Source: Hydractinia symbiolongicarpus
Lineage: Eukaryota; Cnidaria; Hydrozoa; Anthoathecata; Hydractiniidae
Direction of reading: 5' to 3'
Length of the DNA stretch: 64,000 nucleotides
Assembly (NCBI RefSeq): GCF_029227915.1
Contig: NC_079875.1
Location: 29,324,001 to 29,388,000, forward strand
In this document: piece after piece, positions 1-11,512 of the stretch
Layout: every line of letters starts with the position of its first letter
Numbering within the stretch: position 1 is the first letter of the stretch
Position numbers and translations under genes: made by a program
Notes under the pieces: generated by a model
What the model was told of the DNA's origin: nothing
Databases searched by the model: none
Seen by the model: the letters and a program-made list of their open reading frames with translations, nothing else

Positions 1-992
1 GATTTTTCGTATTGATACAGGACAATTGTCACTTGTGATCGACAACCTCGTCTCAGGTTCTATGTATTTTGGCCGTATAATTGATAAACGATGCATTTCA
101 AAGTGACGAGTGTCACGTACTTGCGATTTTTCGTATTGATACAAGATAATTGTCATTTGGGGTCGAGTACCTCGTCTCAGGTTCTATGTATTTTAGGCGT
201 ATAATTGATAAACGATGCATTTCAAATGGACGAGTGTCATGTACTCGCGATTTTTCGTATTGATACAAGATAATTGTCATTTAGGGTCGAGTACATCGTC
301 TCAGGTTCTATATATTTTAGTCGTAAAATTGATAAACGAGGCATTTAAAAAAGAGAAATGTCTCATATATTCTTTGTTTTGACAAGATAATTGTCATTTG
401 GGGTCAACAACGTCTCAGGTTCTATATATTTTACTCGTAAAATTGATAAACGAGGCATTTCAAAGTGACATGTATTTGCGATTTTTCGTATTGATACAAG
501 ATAATTGTCATTTAAGGTCAACAACCTCGTCTCAGGTTCTATATATTTTAGCCTTTAAATTGATAAACAAGGCATTTAAAAGAGACAAATGTCTCATATA
601 TTTGCGATTCTTCGTATTGATACAAGATAATTGTACCTTAGGGACGACAAGCTCGTCTCCGTTTCTATATCCTTTAGTTGTAAAATTGATAAACGAGGCA
701 TTTCAAAGTGACGAGTGTCATGTATTTGCGATTTTTCGTATTGATACAAGATAAATGTACCTTAGGGACGGCAAGCTCGTGTCAGTTTCTATATATTTTA
801 GTCGTAAAACTGATAATTGAGGCATTTAAAAAATACAAATGTCTCATATATTCTTCGTGTTGACAAGATAATTGTCATTTGGGGTCAACAACGTCTCAGG
901 TTCTATATATTTTACTCGTAAAATTGATAAACGAGGCATTTCAAAGTGACATGTATTTGCTATTTTTCGTATTAATACAAGATAATTGTACC
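1..992 (+). repeat. Satellite block A, ~124-bp monomer
   Basis: Tandem array. The landmark GATTTTTCGTATTGATAC recurs at 1, 125 and 249, giving a 124-bp period. Each unit runs through the landmark, a GATAATTGTCATTT stretch, CCTCGTCTCAGGTTCTATAT, a TTGATAAACGAGGCATTT stretch and a GACGAGTGTCATGTA stretch. A longer unit is visible: the stretch starting at 361 (CTTTGTTTTGACAAG) is repeated nearly exactly at 842, an offset of 481 bp. Because 124 is not a multiple of 3 and stops are few, several frames stay open by chance; these are not genes. The array is cut at 992/993 by the LTR element and resumes at 5373. Confidence 0.95.
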
Positions 993-996
993 TTTG

Positions 997-1129
997 TATT
1001 ATGGAGCTTCACACAGAGAATACAAGTAATGTCTTTCTAGATACAAAAATACAGGTTTATATACAAACACGTGACACACAGTATAAAACACAGACTCACG
1101 AACCACAGTACTAAACATAGGACATAACA
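997..1129 (-). repeat. 3' LTR of the Ty3/gypsy element
   Basis: On the minus strand it begins TGTTATG and ends CTCCATAATA. It matches the LTR at 5211-5372 apart from scattered substitutions and a ~30-bp segment (around 5253-5282) that is absent here. The LTR pair is therefore 133 versus 162 bp. Confidence 0.85.
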
Positions 1130-1506
1130 CATTCCGGCAGCTATATAAAAACATAAATCGACTCGTCCGGTAATATATACATATAATGTCCACACGAAAT
1201 CATGTAAAAATGTTTAACTGTTATCTCATTTTCAGTTGTGTCCATAAAATTTCTGTCGGTTCTGTAATGGATACTTGTTTCTTTCAAGTTTGCCATTTGT
1301 TAGCGGTAATTTGGCTGGTTTTTCTGTTTCAGGTGATTGTACTTTTTTCACATACATAATATTTCTTGTATATTTATTTCCTCTTTCACTTATCACTGTG
1401 ACCATGTTACGATTGATGTCAATAACTTTAAAAATCGTTTTGTAATACTTCGACTTCGTTTTATCAGTATTCTTCTCTCTCCTCAGGATAACGTAATCGT
1501 CGATAG

Positions 1507-2081
1507 CTACGTCCCATGCGGTTGCTTTCTTTTTCTGATTGAACCATTTTTCGTTTTTCGATTGATAGCTTCTTGACGATTTCTCACTTCTGAATCTGAT
1601 GGATGTTTTGGCTGATCGATGAATGGTAGATTATTATTGATGGATCTGTTGAACAGTAAACTGGAAGGCGTTTGACCAGTTACCATGTGTGTTGATGTTC
1701 TGTAATTTAATAACATTCTGTTTAATTCTTTTACCCAGTTTTTTTTGTCGTAAGATGCTGTTCGGATGGTTTTCTTGATAACTCTCATGAATCTTTTTAC
1801 TACACCAATTGCTTGTGGATAATAGGGTGTAATATGTTTGGCTTTGATATTGTATAGTTTCAAATATTTTTTGAAATCATTTCGACTAAAAGGGGGTCCA
1901 TTGTCCGTACGAACTTTCTCTGGATATCCAAATAACGAAAATTCTCTAACTTGTTGATGATATTTGAAGTAGTAGTGTTTTTCACAACTTCCACGATAGG
2001 ATGTCTTGAATACAGGTCCATTACTACTAACAGTTTGTCTCCAGATGGTAGTGGACCAAATAAATCGATAGCTAGCTTCTC
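1507..2081 (-). pseudogene. Ty3 integrase catalytic core and C-terminus, broken
   Basis: On the minus strand an in-frame stop near 2082 separates this piece from the zinc-binding part. The core then reads AIDLFGPLPSGDKLLVV, carrying the first catalytic Asp. A second Asp region (TDNGPPF) follows around 1890 in a shifted frame, and then the C-terminal part from 1863 (AKHITPYYPQ). The position of the catalytic Glu (the normal N-G-x-x-E context) reads AIGVVKRF, so Lys replaces Glu. With the stop and the frameshift, this integrase cannot be active. The family is assigned from motif order and neighbours. Confidence 0.85.
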
Positions 2082-3214
2082 CTATGGATGGTTTGGTAAT
2101 GGTGAAGGTATTAGAGGTGTTGGTACATGGTAAGGTCCTACAGATTGACAGGCCCTACATTTCGATAATGCTTCTGTGATATGACTGTCCATGCCTTTCC
2201 AAAAAACTTTGCTGCGAAGTAAATTCTTGACTTTTTGAACACCTAAGTGTCCTTGGTGGGCAATGTTGATAGCTGTTTGTCGAAGTGATTTTGGTAATAC
2301 AATTGTATTTTCACGGAGATTAATTCCATCGACTTCACAAAACTCTTGTTGCATAATTTTGTATTCTTTAAGGTTGTCCCAATTTCCAGTTTTAATTGCA
2401 TGTGAGATTAACTGAAGTTCACAATCCTTAGATGTTTCATTTCTGATTTCATTTTGATTAATTGACATTGGTGTGCTGTGTTTTGTAATAAAGTTGATAT
2501 ACTGGTTTGTGCGATCTTTGTCCAATGGTTGAGCATTTCGTTGTCGTGACAGAAAATCAGCAATGTTTTGCTCTCCCCGAACATAGTTGATATCAAAATC
2601 GTATGCCTGTAACTTTCGCTGCCAACGCGCTATTCGTGAGCTTAACTTTGCTTGCGGTTTAAATATAAACTGAAGTGGTTTGTGATCAACTGTTAATTTA
2701 CATTTCATACCATATAAAAAATGATGATATTTTTCAGTACACCAAACTACAGACAGTGCTTCTTTTTCTGTTATACCATATCGTTTTTCGGTTTCTGGTG
2801 ATGATCTCGATATAAATGGTATTGGTCTTTGATGTCCGTCGGTGTCGGTTTGCAAAAGTACACCTCCTATACCAAAACCTGATGCATCGGTAACTAATTC
2901 CGTGTTAAGATTCGGGTCGTAAAATGAGATTACTTTATCGCTTACTAGACAGTCCTTCAACTCGTCATATGCTTTTGTTGCTCAGCTCCCTATATGAATT
3001 TCGTACCTTTCTTTAATAATAATCTTAGCGGTACAGTTTTGTTTGAAAAATTGTCAATAAATCTTGACAAATAAGTACTTAATCCAAGAAAACTTCTTAG
3101 TTCAGTAACACAAGTTGGGTGCGATGCTTCTACCAAACTTTGAATTTTCTCTAGGTTTGGCTTGACTCCTTCCGAAGAAATAACAACTCCGAAAAATGAG
3201 ATTGACTCTTTCAT
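2082..3214 (-). pseudogene. Ty3 RT thumb, RNase H and integrase zinc domain
   Basis: Two minus-strand pieces. 3214-2990 is the RT end and connection (FFGVVISSEGVKPNLEKI, LRSFLGLSTYLSRF). 2960-2082 is RNase H, with acidic residues in LVTDASGFGIGGVL, EKEALSVVW, LTVDHKPL and NIADFLSR, followed by an integrase HHCC finger (IAHQGHLGVQKVK ... CRACQ). The two pieces are offset in frame, with a break near 2965-2990. RNase H and the zinc domain keep their key residues. A stop follows at the start of the integrase core. Confidence 0.88.
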
Positions 3215-3235
3215 AAAAACACATTTTCGTTTGTT

Positions 3236-4610
3236 TTAACGCAGTCCTAGCTCTTTTATTTTTGTAAATAAATCTTTTAAAGTTTCTAAATGTTCGGCAT
3301 AATTTTTGTTGTAAACAATAGTATCGTCCGAAATGCACTTCACATTACGTAATTTACCAATGGTTTGATCCAATGATCTTTGAAATACTTCAAAAGCATT
3401 GTTTAATCCATAGCACAATCTTTTAAATCTTTTAATGCCGAAAGACGTGTGAAAATTTGTCAGTTTTCTCGATTCTTCCTCAAGCATTATTTGTGTGTGT
3501 GCTTCTTTCATATCTATTTTACTAAAAATTTTACTCCCATGCATGCCATCAAGTATAGATTCGAGGGTCGGTATTGGATGCGTTTCTCTTTGTATCGCAG
3601 TGTTGATGCTGCGAGCATCTAAGCATAGTCGTACTGAGTTGTATGATTTGGGTGTGGCTACTAAATTTGAAACCCATTCTTGCGGTCTTTCCACAGACTC
3701 GATAATTCCAGCTTCCTCTAAACGTATAATTTCACTGTCTATTTGTTTTTGAAGATGTATATGATAGCTCCTCATTCTTTGATAAATCGGCTGAACATCC
3801 GGTTTGACATGTAGTTTGCATTCGTAATCTTTCATCGTTCCGGTACCATGAAAACATTCATTAAAGTCGTTTATCAAAGTTTTTATTTCTTGCGGTATAT
3901 TCGGTACAACGTTTTGATTTTCGGTATGATGATTTCGAATTTTCTCATTGGTTGAAATTTCATTAGCGATTGTTACTAGTTTCAATTGTTTTGCGGTGTC
4001 GATACCCAATAGATTTCCAGCTTTTTGTTTGTCAATTACGCAAATCACGCTTGAGCACATTTGTTTCTTTGTTTCAAAAAGGGCGTTGAATTTACCAACA
4101 ACTTTCACAGGCTGTGAAGCATAAGGATAAAGTTTTGTTTTTGAACTTTTCAAAACAACGTTTAAATTTTTAGATTCTAATTTGCTAAATGTTTCTCGAT
4201 CTATGACACTTGTTGTACACCCAGTGTCTATCATTAATTTAATTGGTACATTTTCAACTAAAATCTTGGCGCAATTTGTAACAGAATTTAAAACTTTGTT
4301 GTTCTCGACAGAGAATAAAGAATGTTCATTCTCACTCTCTTCCTCAGATATAGAACTGTTACTCGCATTTTCTTGTACTTGGTTGCCACGTTTTCTCGTT
4401 CGGTCGCAATTAAAATCTCTATGGTGTCGTTGATAATTTTGGCCATGCTTCGATGATAAACAAACTGCCGATAAATGATTTTTCTTTCCACATTCGTAAC
4501 ATATTTTACCGATTGCCTTGCAACATTATAAGTGTCCAGGAAAGAATTTTTCTCCACAGTTTTGACAATTGTTCTGCTGTTTGTTTTTGTGACGATTATT
4601 AAATTTACCT
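3236..4610 (-). pseudogene. Ty3 zinc knuckle, aspartic protease and RT palm
   Basis: On the minus strand a CCHC knuckle (CYECGKKNHLSAVC, C-x2-C-x4-H-x4-C) lies near 4455-4500 after a stop. An aspartic-protease active site MIDTGCTT starts at 4234, and RT palm motifs follow: LVATPKSYNSVRLCLDAR, KIDMKEAHTQIML with the first Asp, and a second box CISDDTIVY. The DD pair is kept, but the usual Tyr before it is shifted or substituted, and the fingers-palm box reads LCYGLNNAFEVFQ where a Pro is usual. The frame ends at 3236, before the rest of RT. This is a decayed copy. Confidence 0.88.
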
Positions 4611-4639
4611 CGTACACGATTTAATTCTTCGATCGACTC

Positions 4640-5188
4640 ATCGTTGGGGTTTTTCATTTCGTTTGCCTGGGATAACGATATTTTCCATTTCTGGCTACTT
4701 TTAATAAAATCTCCTGGGTTAATGTGTCTTCACGTAAAAGTTTCTTTTGTAGCGAGCTCGATGTACAAGTATGTATGAAATGGTCCTTGATTTCTGTATT
4801 TAAATCAGCATATTCGCATGACTCACCTAATCGTTTCAATCTTGTAACATAAATAACTGAACTTTCGCCATCCTTCGGTTTTGTTTGTTTGAATACATAA
4901 CGTTAATACCTGATGTTTATTTTTCGGTTTAAAATATGTGTCGAGTTTCTGAATGACGTCTGCATATGTGTCCGTATCTGCTTTTAACGTGCGATAAACC
5001 TCTCGTAAATCTCGACCACCGCAGTGTAAAATTAAAGCCTTTTTCTGTGCTTCTTGAGTATTACCACTGGCAGTTAATAATAACTCCAGATCATCCTTCC
5101 ATACAATCCATTTCTTATCCAAATTCACTGAAGTTTCTTCAATTATAAAGGGTTCAACACAAGGAATATTACTAAGAGCTTTTGCCAT
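4640..5188 (-). pseudogene. Gag-like protein of the Ty3 element, frameshifted
   Basis: The likely ATG is at 5188 (MAKALSNIPCVEPF), just inside the 5' LTR and primer site; an upstream GTG extension is not a likely eukaryotic start. The text resembles retrotransposon Gag (WKDDLELLLTASG, KALILHCGG, KLDTYFKPKNKHQ). The frame is lost near 4830 and continues as RLGESCEYADLNTEIKDHFI down to ~4654. A stop separates it from the zinc-knuckle region. The capsid role is inferred from position and style. Confidence 0.75.
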
Positions 5189-5210
5189 ATTTTTATCCCT
5201 CGTCGCCACT

Positions 5211-5372
5211 TATTATGGAGCTTCACACAGAGAATACAAGTAATGTCCTTCGTATTATATGCTCAAAATAAAACTAACTCTAGATACAAAAATACAGGTT
5301 TATATACAAACACGTGACAAACAGTATAAAACACAGACTCACGAAACACAATACTAAACATAGAACATAACA
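5211..5372 (-). repeat. 5' LTR of the Ty3/gypsy element
   Basis: Begins TGTTATG on the minus strand at 5372 and ends at 5211 next to the primer-binding region. It is the fuller LTR copy; its partner at 997-1129 lacks ~30 bp. A CACGTG-containing stretch is shared by both copies. Confidence 0.88.
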
Positions 5373-8300
5373 TTTGCGACTTTTCGTATTGATACAGGAT
5401 AAGTGTCACTTAAGGTCAACAAAATCGTCTCCAGTTTCTATATATTTTAGCCGTGAAATTGATAAAACGAGACACTTCAAAGTGACTAGTGTCATGTATT
5501 TGTGATATTTCGCATTGATAAAGGATAATTGTCATTTACTGTCGACAACCTCGTCTCAGGTTCTAACTACTTTAGCCGTAAATTTGATAAACGAGGTAGT
5601 TCAAAGCGACGAGTGTCATGTATTTACAATTTTTCGTATTGATACAGAATAACTTTACTTTAGGGTCAACAACCTTGTCTCAGGTTCTATATACTTTATT
5701 CGTAAAATTGATAAACGACGCATTTAAAAGAGACAAGTATCATATATTTGTGATTTTTCGTATTGATACAAGATAATTGTCATTTAGTGTCGATAACCTC
5801 CTCTCAGGTTTTATATATTTTAGCCGTAAAATTGATAAAGGAGGCATTTAATAGTGAAAAGTCTCATGTATTTGCGATTTTTCATGTTGATACAAGAAAA
5901 TTATCATTTGGGTACGACAACCTCGTCTCAGATTCTATATATTTTAGTCGTAAAATTGATAAACGAGGTTTTTCAAAGTGACGACTGTTATATATTTGCG
6001 ATTTTTCGTATTGATACAGGATATGTGCCATTTAGGGTCAACAACCTCGTCTCCAGGCTCTATATATTTTGGCCGTGAAATTAATGAAACGAGGCATTTG
6101 AAAGTGACGAGTTTCATGTATTTGCGATTTTAGTATTGATACAAGATAGTTGTACTTTAAGGTCAACAATATCTCAGGTTCTATATATGTCAGCCGTATA
6201 ATTGATAAGCCAGGCATTTATAAGAGACGAGTGTTATTTATTGGCGATTTTTCGTATTGATACACGCTAATTGTACCTTAGTGACGACAACTTCGTCTCA
6301 GGTTCTGTATATTATTGCCGTAAAATTGATAAACGAGGCATTTCAAAGAGACTTGTGTCTCAGATATTTGCGATATTTTGTATTGATATAGGATGATTGT
6401 ATTTTAGGGTCAACAACCTCGTTTCAAGTTTTTATATATTAGCCGTAAATTTAATATACGAAGCATTTAAAAGAGACGAGTGTCTCATATATATGCGATT
6501 TTTGGTACTGAAACAGGATAATTGTACTTTAGGGACAACAACCTCCTCTCAGGTTCTACATATTTTAGCCGTATAATTGATAAACGAGGCATTTAAAAGT
6601 GAAAAGTGTCATATATTTGCGATTTTTCATGTTGATACAAGAAAATTGTCATTTGGGTACGACAACCTCGTCTCAGATTCTATATATTTTAGGCGTAAAA
6701 TTGATAAACGAGGCATTTTAAAATGACGAGTGTCATGTATTCGCGATTTTTCGTTTTGATACACGGTAATTGTACCTTAGTGACGACAACCTCGTCTCAG
6801 GTTTTATATATTTTAGCCGTAAATTTGATAAACAAGATATTTCAAAGCGACGAGTGTCATGTATTTGCGATATTTCGTATTGATACAGGATAATTTTACT
6901 TTAGGGTCAACAACGTCTCAGGTTCAATATATTTCAGTCGTAAAATTGGTAAACGAGTATTTAAAATTAAAGTTGTCTCATATATTTGCGATTTTTCGTA
7001 TTGATACAAGATATTTGTAATTTAGGGTCAACAACTTCGTCTCAGGTTCTTATATCTTAGCCGTGGAATTGATAAACGAGGCATTTAGAGAGGACTGTTA
7101 TATATTTGCGATTTTTCGTATTGATACAAGATAATTGACATTTAGGGACGACAACCTCGTCTCAGGTTCTATATATTTTAACCGTAAAATTAATAAACGA
7201 GGCATTTAAAAGAGACGAGTGTCTCATATATTTTTGATTTTTCGTATTGATACAGGATAATTGTCATTTAGAGACGACAACCTCGTCCCAGGTTCTATAT
7301 ATTTTAGCCGTGAAATTAATGAAACGAGGCATTTGAAAGTGACGAGTTTCATGTATTTGCGATTTTAGTATTGATACAAGGTAGTTGTACTTTCAGGTCA
7401 ACAACATCTCAGGTTCTATATATGTCAGCCGTATAATTGATAAGCCAGGCATTTATAAGAGACGAGTGTTATATATTGGCGATTTTTCGTATTGATACAC
7501 GCTAATTGTACCTTACTGACGACAACTTCGTCTCAGGTTCTGTATATTATAACCGTAAAATTGATAAACGAGGCATTTTAAAGAGACGTGTGTCTCAGAT
7601 ATTTGCGATATTTTGTATTGATATAGGATAATTATATTTTAGGGTCAACAACCTCGTTTCAAGTTTTTATATTTTAGCCGTAAATTTAATATACGAAGCA
7701 TTTAAAAGAGACGAGTGTCTCATATATTTGCGATTTTTCGTACTGAAACAGGATAATTGTACTTTAGGGACAACAACCTCCTCTCATGTTCTACATATTT
7801 TAGCCGTATAATTGATAAACGAGGCATTTAAAAGTGAAAAGTGTGATGTATTTGCGATTTTTCATGTTGATACAAGAAAATTGTCATTTGGGTACGACAA
7901 CCTCGTCTCAGATTCTATATATTTTAGCCGTAAATTTGATAAACAAGGTATTACAAAGCGACGAGTGTCATGTATTTGCGATATTTCGTATTGATACAAG
8001 ATAATTTTACTTTAGGGTCAACAACGTCTCAGGTTCAATATCTTTTAGTCGTAAAATTGGTAAACGAGTATTTAAAATTAAAGATGTCTCATATATTTGC
8101 GATTTTTCGTATTGATACAAGATATTTGTAATTTAGTGTCAACAACTTCGTCTCAGGTTTTTATATCTTAGCCGTGGAATTGATAAACGAGGCATTTAGA
8201 GAGGACTGTTATATATTTGCGATTTTTCGTATTGATACAAGATAATTGTCATTTAGAGACGACAACCTCGTCCAAGGTTCTATATATTTTAGTCGTAAAA

Positions 8301-8592
8301 TTGACAAACGAGGTATTTAAAAGAGACAAGTGTTATATATTTGCAATTTTTCGTACTGATACAAGATAGTTGTACTTTAGGGTCAACAACGCCTCTCGTT
8401 CTATATATTTTAGTCGTAACATTGATAAACGCGGCATTTCAAAGTGACGAGTATCATATATTGCGATTTTTTGTATTGATACAAGATTATTGTTATTTAG
8501 GGACGACAACCTCGTCCCAGGTTCTATATATTTTATCTGTGGAATTGATAAACGAAGTAATGCAAAGTGACTAGTGTCATATATTTGGGATA
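5373..8592 (+). repeat. Satellite block B, 124-bp monomers in higher-order units
   Basis: Continuation of block A after the LTR element, with about 26 monomers. Distinct subtypes recur in order (for example units with TTTTCATGTTGATACAAG, units with TCAGCCGTATAATTGATA, units with GGTAAACGAGTATTTAAAAT), which shows that multi-monomer blocks were duplicated. The array fades at ~8592 (GGGATATATACATGTCATG). Small open frames here are by-products of the repeat. Confidence 0.95.
6100..8440 (+). repeat. Two copies of a ~1.23-kb higher-order repeat
   Basis: GAAAGTGACGAGTTTCATG starts at 6100 and again at 7335, an offset of 1235 bp (about ten monomers). The order of variant monomers matches through both copies until ~7930. 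There the second copy jumps ahead by one unit: GGTCAACAACGTCTCAGG at 6904 pairs with 8015, an offset of 1111, exactly 124 less. The second copy therefore lost one monomer. Confidence 0.85.
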
Positions 8593-8998
8593 TATACATG
8601 TCATGAAAATTTGTTTGGTGCTCTTTACGTTCTTGATTAAAGAAAAAGATTTGACGATAAGTCCAGAAAGAGGCAGTGGTGTTTCTTTAAACACATTCTG
8701 TTTGAAATGTTTTTTCTAAGGGTTTATTCTAATACAATAAGCAATCCGTTCTTTTTGTCAAACTACTGAGGTGTCTTACTCACCTCTGTTGGTGAAGATG
8801 GCACATAAATTTTTTGTATTTGATAAATTATACCATTTTCTTCTTAAGAAGTCATACTTTGAAATTTGTGAACGTATATTTATGAAATAAATAAGAAACC
8901 TATTCTACAATAACCTATAGTTCTAATAAAAAAGACGATATATGCTTTTAATAATTTGCTTAGGTAAATTAAAAAAGTATAATTGTTTGAAAATGTTC
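8593..8998. other. AT-rich non-coding stretch
   Basis: No coding signal is seen. It lies downstream of the minus-strand ankyrin exon and may hold its 3' UTR; a minus-strand AATAAA is at 8721-8726. Confidence 0.4.
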
Positions 8999-9475
8999 TT
9001 AATTTCTGTAATGTTCTTGTAATAAACGTTTGATAGTGTGATTATAAGTACCATCATAAGCAGTTTTATTCTGCCAGTTTCGTACATTTACATCGATGTG
9101 TGGTATAGACAACAACAACTTCACACAATCAGTATGACCATAACGAGATGCAAGATGTAATGGTGTGTCATTGTTATTGTTTACGTTGTTAATGTTTGTT
9201 ACGTCATGATTAATTAAAACTTTCAAAACATCATGATGACCATCACATGCACTGTAGTGATATGCATTCCATTTATATTCATTCACAGCATTCACATCAC
9301 TACCAGCATCAATCAAACATTTCACTATTGATGGTTTATTGTACCATGCTGCTTCTATCAACAGTGTTGTTTCATGAACATTTCTCATTTTAACGATACT
9401 TGGATGATCAATAAGAATTGATTGAAATGTCTTGACATCACCATTTTTAATGATATTTTTGAGTTCTAAACACAA
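8999..9475 (-). CDS. Ankyrin-repeat protein, 3'-terminal exon
   Basis: An open frame of about 150 residues ending at a TAA at 8999. It holds four to five ankyrin repeats: a degenerate first unit (NIIKNGDVKTFQSILIDHPS), then TTLLIEAAWYNKPSIVKCLI, YHYSACDGHHDVLKVLI and the canonical NDTPLHLASRYGHTDCVKLL, with a short C-terminal cap. Ankyrin repeats are protein-binding scaffolds; no other domain is present, so the role is unknown. No ATG opens the frame. A TTTAG acceptor lies just inside the 5' end (around 9463), so this is probably the last exon of a gene whose upstream exon is not identified. It is intact and could be a host gene. Confidence 0.75.
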   Translation of the reverse strand: MCLELKNIIKNGDVKTFQSILIDHPSIVKMRNVHETTLLIEAAWYNKPSIVKCLIDAGSDVNAVNEYKWNAYHYSACDGHHDVLKVLINHDVTNINNVNNNNDTPLHLASRYGHTDCVKLLLSIPHIDVNVRNWQNKTAYDGTYNHTIKRLLQEHYRN

Positions 9476-11512
9476 ATTATGTGGTAATAATTAGGAACAA
9501 AAATGACAACACATTTCTGACCGGTGAAATAGATTTTCACTAACTGAAATAGGGCCGAAGTCTACAGACGGCACCCTAGAAAATTTAACTAGGAATCTCG
9601 ATTAAGTTTTAGGAACATTTACATAATTGTCTAAAAATTAAAACTTTAAGAACATGTACGTCTACGTGTAAAAATTTAAAGTGCGTGTTTGATATTATGT
9701 TACATTATTGGTATAAATTCCCTGGAGACGAAGTTGCAGCGGGTCTACGCGGTTGACTGGGATCACGTGACATCTAGTGCGCGTTACAAATTTTAAACTA
9801 CGAGTTTATCATATCTCGTGCGAGTTACAAATTTTAAAGTGCGAGTTACAAATTTTAAACTACGAGTTTATCATATCTCGTGCGAGTTACAAATTTTAAA
9901 GTGCGAGTTACAAATTTTAAACCGCGAGTTTAACATATCTTAGTGTGAGTTACAAATTTTAAACTAAAAAAGGAAAACAGAAAAATAAAAATCACATAAA
10001 TAAAACGAACTTTTTTTATGATATCTAAAAAACTTCAAAAGTTTCCATCACGTTAAAAATTATAATCTTATTGTAAATAAAAAGAACATCCACATGCTTG
10101 TTCAAGCTACTTTCTTTTAAAAGAAGTACAGGAGATCTTAATTTGTCAAAATATTAGATCTTAAGTTTCTACTTGTGACGTAGATAGAGGTTATGTAGGG
10201 GACAATTATTAAAGAAAAAATGTTCTGGGTGAAAGTTATTGAGAGCCAAGAGAATTTACATTCTGTATTGTTGTTACTTTACGACGAAAATGAGGTTGTT
10301 CTTAGTTTTAGAAACAACGTTCTTAACCTAAAGTTGTTCTTTTGTTATTCGAATTTGCCAGAAAAGAAAGGCTCCTGTTCTTATAAAAATATTATTTAGT
10401 CGAAATTAGCAATTGTACGGGAGGGAAGGGATGGATTGTTCAGTGAGAAATTATCATTAGTAGGAGTTATCTAGGGGGGAGTTTTATGTAGATTCTCTAA
10501 TAGTTTTTAATTATTTTTTTTTACTTTTTAAAGTGATGAGTCACATAACAGTGATACGGTGATTTTTTAAGAATCAAAATGGAAGTAGGAAAACTGATTT
10601 TGATTGGATCAGCGAGTATGAATATTTAGCAGACTGTGTGGGAAGAAGTGGAAGAAGAACATGAATGGTGAGAATTGGAGTAATAGTACTACAGTAAACT
10701 ACAAGTGGTTAAAAATGGGATTGAAAGTACTGTTAATCATCAAAAACTACATATAGGGACGAATAAATTAAGTCTAATTTCTGCGTACCGCAAGAGAACA
10801 AATCCCAGTCTTGTCGCCTAAAATTTCTCTTAAAATATTGGTTTATCTTAAAATAATTTAAAATAATAATAAACTTTGGTGGGAAAGTTTTTTCCAAAGC
10901 CTAGCGTACAGAAATCAACAGTACTATGCACAGTACACAGCAACAAGAAAAACTTTCAAAGTTGATGAGTGTTAAGAATTGATAGTATTGGAATAATACT
11001 TGTGCAAGTAGTCACGTTATTACGGCCAAACGGAAGTTTAACTGTGTTCTTAGCAGAAACTTGAGAGAAACAAGGCCTCTATGATTTAACCCTGAAACTT
11101 AACAGGTTGAGTATTTCATTGTGCTTTGCTGCAATGTTTAAAATTTTTTTAACAATACCACATGTAATCTGGATCGAGAAAAATAATGTTATGGGCTAGC
11201 TCCACCACATAAAAAGCTTCATACCTTCAAAAGAGTAACTCTTCTTAGCAAGCTGGAAACCTTTTGGCTTTACATCACTAAATAAAAACACTGTTCAATT
11301 ATAGTGCTGCTATTTTTTAATCTTTATCAATCTGTATAAACATTTAATAAACAGGCTGTAGAAATATTGTAATTGTATATGACAAATATTGAAGCAGTTG
11401 TAATGATATTTCAATCATTTAAAATAGTTCAATAACAACAAATTCTGATTCTGATCAATATGGTGATGTGTAGAGACGATGACAAGTAACACATAGAGGA
11501 TTTAAAATATAC
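9476..11512. other. Non-coding AT-rich stretch
   Basis: Contains the 62-bp tandem repeat at 9799-9984 and long AT-rich tracts. No coding region, tRNA or transposon end was recognised. Confidence 0.5.
9799..9984 (+). repeat. 62-bp tandem repeat, three units
   Basis: TACGAGTTTATCATATCTCG begins at 9799 and 9861, with a diverged unit at ~9923. Each unit contains two half-repeats of GCGAGTTACAAATTTTAAA. The period is 62 bp. Confidence 0.85.

Larger units (their letters stand above)
997..5372 (-). mobile_element. Ty3/gypsy-type LTR retrotransposon, degenerate, inserted in satellite
   Basis: A 4.4-kb element on the minus strand with short LTRs at both ends, flanked by the direct repeat TTTG (993-996 and 5373-5376), the 4-bp target duplication expected of Ty3/gypsy integration. 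Next to the 5' LTR on the minus strand lies GTGGCGACGAGGGATAAA, a usual primer-binding-site position. The order gag, CCHC knuckle, protease, reverse transcriptase, RNase H, integrase identifies Ty3/gypsy; no env is seen. Coding is split into at least five pieces by frameshifts and stops, so this copy is dead. About 375 bp between the integrase end (1507) and the 3' LTR hold no recognised gene. Confidence 0.93.

Noticed and set aside
398-754. Open frame of 118 codons in satellite block A (and similar ones at 5763-6078, 7812-7994, 8341-8574, 17879-18064, 18442-18630)
   Set aside because: They repeat the 124-bp monomer in shifting frames, have no ATG of their own in several cases, and show no codon constraint.
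4182-4433. Plus-strand frames across the LTR element
   Set aside because: Shadows of the minus-strand protease and RT coding; no domain text of their own.
1-8592. CRISPR-like array
   Set aside because: Repeats are 124 bp, head to tail without unique spacers, in eukaryotic DNA.
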